Assembly (NCBI GenBank): GCA_022486815.1
Contig: JAKVJW010000006.1
Coordinates: forward strand, 1 to 64,000
Direction: 5' to 3'
Length of the DNA: 64,000 nt
Source of the DNA: Prevotella sp.
Lineage (GTDB): Bacteria > Bacteroidota > Bacteroidia > Bacteroidales > Bacteroidaceae
Below the pieces are notes generated by a model, which did not search any database, was not told where the DNA came from, and saw nothing but the letters and a program-made list of their open reading frames with translations. Below are positions 62,501-64,000 of this stretch, in pieces (the stretch's first letter is position 1; the number at the start of each line of letters is the position of its first letter). Position numbers and translations under genes: made by a program.

Positions 62501-63113
62501 ATCGGTGTATCATAACCATCAGTTAAATATTGAGTTGGCTCAGGATGAACTTTCCCGTGCCCATTATGAAGATGCCCGTTTACATGTATCTAATGCTGTT
62601 TTGGATAATTGTCTTAGTACCCTTAAGCATGAAACCATGTATTATCCATCACGTATCAAACAACTTATTGATGGTTCAGACCGGAATCTTGAGGTCATTA
62701 GTGAACTGGCAGGTTATTATAAAGAACTTTATTCTCTTCTGTCAGCTCAAGCACTAAGACAGGTTGTTGGGCAGATCAGATTGGATCCTGATCTCTTGGA
62801 TTATCTTTTCGAAATTCTTCAGAAGAAAAGTGGAGAGAAGAAAATCATACCGGAGGTTCGTGATAAGGGTGAATCCTATGTCGTTATTCGTATTCCTCTG
62901 GAAAAAATGAATCTTACAGAAGTTGAATGTCGGCAACTTTTTACTCCGTTGACAAAAGATCTTGATTTTCTCCTTTGTAAACAGATTGTAAGAGAAGTAG
63001 GAAACTTGACAGACCTTAGAAGTTGCGGTATTAAAGCAATACCAAATCCGGTAATGGCCGGAATAATCATAGAAATGGTTTTACCTAAAAAGATATGGAA
63101 AAATTTAAAGTAA
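59517..63113 (+). CDS. DUF5112/DUF5113-type sensor histidine kinase with two kinase-like modules
   Basis: Track numbering is used below. A lipobox-like signal ('LVFSACTPS') is followed by TPR-like helical repeats (about 40-400), a membrane helix (about 408-428), a coiled coil and a GHKL ATPase with N-box 'VNTMADNARRY' (N612), G1 'DTGRGM' (D640) and G2 'HGFGLLNCKG' (about 675). This module has no obvious H-box. A second hydrophobic segment (about 725-745) and another helix (about 902-925) follow. Then come the H-box-like 'STLKHETMYYPSRI' (His about 1045) and a degenerate ATPase ending '...IIIEMVLPK'. The start is uncertain: the track TTG (59496) lies within a terminator hairpin, so I use the TTG at 59517. 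The response-regulator gene overlaps the 3' end by 19 nt. Confidence 0.8.
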   Translation: MKDIYEFIRPIIRTSFFLLVLVFSACTPSHQNEVDKLNDKAYSFHYRNIDSTKIFAQKALALSSNYDAGQAEALNNLAFVSLVRMDYKQASLLLDNAISASDNQIELLVAYIQQMRLCQRQSQNKNFYDCQERALNCLHRIDESSTDLSDRERLRMVYARSEFNIVSSTYYYYTGQNHLFIKALERIDVNECEVDTAQYLKYLYNIGEGGAITHGSSEQIAETELNYLIRCFYIATVFRSPYWIANSLEAISEHMQDPRIYKFLIRNNQAAIELVNTDNMPYRLLAGNLAQRSLQLFIRYGDIYQIAGAYRTLGRNYWAIGDYRSALICLNHALRDKRIFQAPDMVASIREQLSLAYSAVNDKQASDYNRNIYLDLQEQTRQDRLMEARASELDKNATQLNAMILAVVLMIIFFIGLLFVFDWMRRKSDRGNSADKLLQPLWQWKKETDLYINNLSDKYEEIQEETRITQIHILKSKQKNLEQRAKVQLVISIIPFIDRIINEIHRLQEGKDNAEMRKLRYQYISELTNQINQDNTVLTRWIQLRQGQLSLHIESFPVETIFEVVRKGNMAFLLRGITFNVEKTDAIVKADRTLTLFMVNTMADNARRYVQRGGTVTISACEGVDYVEISVSDTGRGMTQDQVEHIFDHKAILGDEQAAPNVEKRHSHGFGLLNCKGIIEKYKKTSSLFRVCSISAKSELGKGSRFSFRLPKGISHLSMLFFPVFIFLFLHTGMISAANNFHSKGKQAVLSSKSVSHASPHRLRVLLSHKASQYADSVYFSNIYGHYRKALVFADSTRHYLNAVYQLLVPHGKVLMKPMGGELVPPEIQWFRDNLDINYIVILDMRNESAIACLALHDWPRYTYNNTVYTQLFREVSADQSLDDYVQTMQKSENSKTVAIVLLVLLLLSIFPAYYFLYYRHRVFYRFCVERIEDINQILLSNLPDREKLHEINQLWDERVKKGIQFHSFGFHSNDVINQLNQLVEQICTALRKSISVYHNHQLNIELAQDELSRAHYEDARLHVSNAVLDNCLSTLKHETMYYPSRIKQLIDGSDRNLEVISELAGYYKELYSLLSAQALRQVVGQIRLDPDLLDYLFEILQKKSGEKKIIPEVRDKGESYVVIRIPLEKMNLTEVECRQLFTPLTKDLDFLLCKQIVREVGNLTDLRSCGIKAIPNPVMAGIIIEMVLPKKIWKNLK

Positions 63114-63820
63114 TTATAGTAGAAGATGTGCCTTTGGAACTCAGAGGGACGGAGGGAATCTTTCACAATGATATCCCTGAAGCTCAAATTATAGGAACTG
63201 CTGATAGTGAACCTGTATATTGGAAACTGCTCAAACAACAATTACCTGATCTTATACTGCTTGACCTTGGGCTAGGCGGCAGTACAACTGTCGGTGTTGA
63301 AATTTGCCGGCAAACTAAAGAAATGTACCCGAAAGTGAAGGTTCTTATATTTACCGGTGAGATACTCAATGAAAAATTATGGGTGGATGTTCTTGATGCG
63401 GGATGTGACGGAATCATTCTTAAGAGTGGAGAATTACTTACGCGTGATGATGTCGCTGCTTGTATGTCTGGTAAGAAGATGGTTTTTAATCAACCTATAC
63501 TGGAAAAGATTGTAGATCGCTTTAAAAAAAGTGTTACTCATGAAATAACCCGACAGGAAGCATTGGTGAATTATGAAATAGATGAATATGATGAACGCTT
63601 CCTGAGACACTTGGCTTTAGGTTATACAAAAGAACAGATTACGAATCTTCGTGGAATGCCTTTTGGAGTAAAAAGCCTGGAAAAACGTCAAAATGAATTG
63701 GTACAAAAACTTTTCCCTAATGGAAACGGAGGAGTCAATGTCAATGCGACTCGTCTTGTTGTGCGTGCACTTCAATTGAGAATTATAGATCTTGATGACT
63801 TACATCCTGATGAAGAATGA
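63095..63820 (+). CDS. Response regulator with REC domain and C-terminal output domain
   Basis: The receiver domain is complete: E10/D11, phosphoacceptor D57 ('LILLDLGLGG'), T87 and K110 ('GIILKSGEL'). The C-terminal part (about 150-235), 'YDERFLRHLALGYTKEQITNLRGMPFGVKSLEKRQNELVQKLF', looks like a helix-turn-helix of the LuxR/NarL style and corresponds to the DUF5932-type output found with these kinases. It is probably a DNA-binding regulator. It overlaps the kinase gene by 19 nt, so the pair is translationally coupled. Confidence 0.88.
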   Translation: MEKFKVIIVEDVPLELRGTEGIFHNDIPEAQIIGTADSEPVYWKLLKQQLPDLILLDLGLGGSTTVGVEICRQTKEMYPKVKVLIFTGEILNEKLWVDVLDAGCDGIILKSGELLTRDDVAACMSGKKMVFNQPILEKIVDRFKKSVTHEITRQEALVNYEIDEYDERFLRHLALGYTKEQITNLRGMPFGVKSLEKRQNELVQKLFPNGNGGVNVNATRLVVRALQLRIIDLDDLHPDEE

Positions 63821-64000
63821 GTTATTGTCAAAAGTGAAACGTCCTAAACAATGGAAGAATATAATCGGAAGATTGATCTTTATTTTGATCATCATCCAGA
63901 TGATACTTATTCTTTTGTCATGGCTTCTAACGGCAGCTGATCCTGATAGTCCTGTGCGCTCTTTGCTAAGTAGTGAAGGGATCAGATGGTTTATAGGTAA
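63810..64000 (+). CDS. Start of a probable AbgT-family transporter (partial)
   Basis: From the ATG at 63810, overlapping the regulator stop by 11 nt, the frame stays open to the window edge: 'MKNELLSKVKRPKQWKN', then a membrane helix 'LIFILIIIQMILILLSWLL', then 'DPDSPVRSLLSSEGIRWFIG'. A short basic N-terminus, one helix and 'SLLSSEGIRW' resemble the beginning of AbgT-type (p-aminobenzoyl-glutamate) transporters. The call rests on little sequence. The overlap suggests co-expression with the two-component system. Confidence 0.5.
   Translation, partial: MKNELLSKVKRPKQWKNIIGRLIFILIIIQMILILLSWLLTAADPDSPVRSLLSSEGIRWFIG

Overview
The window looks like chromosome from a Bacteroidales bacterium, most likely Prevotellaceae. 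The supporting signs are Bacteroidota promoters (TTTG, 19-20 nt, TAnnTTTG) in front of many genes, a TonB receptor/DUF4249 pair, DUF3127, a DUF5112/DUF5113-type sensor with its regulator, C11 (clostripain) lipoproteins, a VorB-type 2-oxoacid:ferredoxin oxidoreductase and the dnaN-exonuclease-coaBC-recN order. I see no phage, no integrase or transposase gene, no CRISPR array and no rRNA. All assignments come from reading the sequence; no database search was run.

Layout. 1-3.3 kb: a 5'-truncated outer-membrane barrel and a secreted alpha/beta hydrolase. 3.3-5.2 kb: a COG0523 GTPase fused to a GNAT acetyltransferase, preceded by a 56-aa membrane protein missing from the ORF track. 5.4-8.6 kb: the TPR/ferredoxin/vorB/beta/gamma oxidoreductase cluster. 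9-11.3 kb: an arginase-like hydrolase, a DUF3298-like lipoprotein and a flavin reductase. 11.65 kb: tRNA-Arg(TCT). 12-18.7 kb: a protease-like TPR protein, recN, coaBC, an exonuclease and dnaN. 18.9-22.5 kb: DUF3127, a MORN-GH25 lysozyme, a MaoC dehydratase and a membrane protein. 22.7-22.9 kb: two tandem tRNA-Arg(ACG). 23-27.2 kb: htpG, a lipoprotein and pepD. 27.3-29.6 kb: a small membrane protein, an OmpH-like lipoprotein, nth and DUF2461. 29.8-34.8 kb: valS followed by a C11 protease and a GYF_2 protein. 35-37.5 kb: mazG, a lipocalin-like lipoprotein and rnz. 37.7-40.7 kb: an L,D-transpeptidase with an ECF sigma/putative anti-sigma/CpxP-like cassette. 40.7-41.0 kb: a 22-bp tandem array inside a dispersed repeat. 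41.5-44.7 kb: a TonB receptor and DUF4249 lipoprotein. 44.9-48.9 kb: a purine permease, nudC and a 5'-nucleotidase, which together suggest nucleotide salvage. 49-50.2 kb: a DnaJ-like protein and a decayed acyl-CoA synthetase. 50.3-54.4 kb: a zinc-ribbon protein, a second GH25 lysozyme, an unknown protein and an NhaC antiporter. 54.5-59.4 kb: a hexuronate locus, with lacI-uxaA divergent from kdgK-kdgA. 59.5-64 kb: an unusual sensor kinase, its response regulator and the start of a probable AbgT-like transporter.

The strongest points for follow-up are these. First, a dispersed intergenic repeat has conserved ends and a variable, tandemly repeated core. Second, two perfect 16-bp palindromes sit on the -33 and -7 boxes of the lacI-uxaA promoter. 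Third, one sensor protein appears to carry its ATPase domain before its H-box. Fourth, the tandem tRNA-Arg genes seem to have exchanged acceptor-arm halves. Fifth, an acyl-CoA synthetase gene has collapsed to its two ends. Promoter positions also argue against the longest ORF start for valS, the TPR gene at 8.5 kb, the small membrane protein at 27.4 kb and others; I give the corrected starts.
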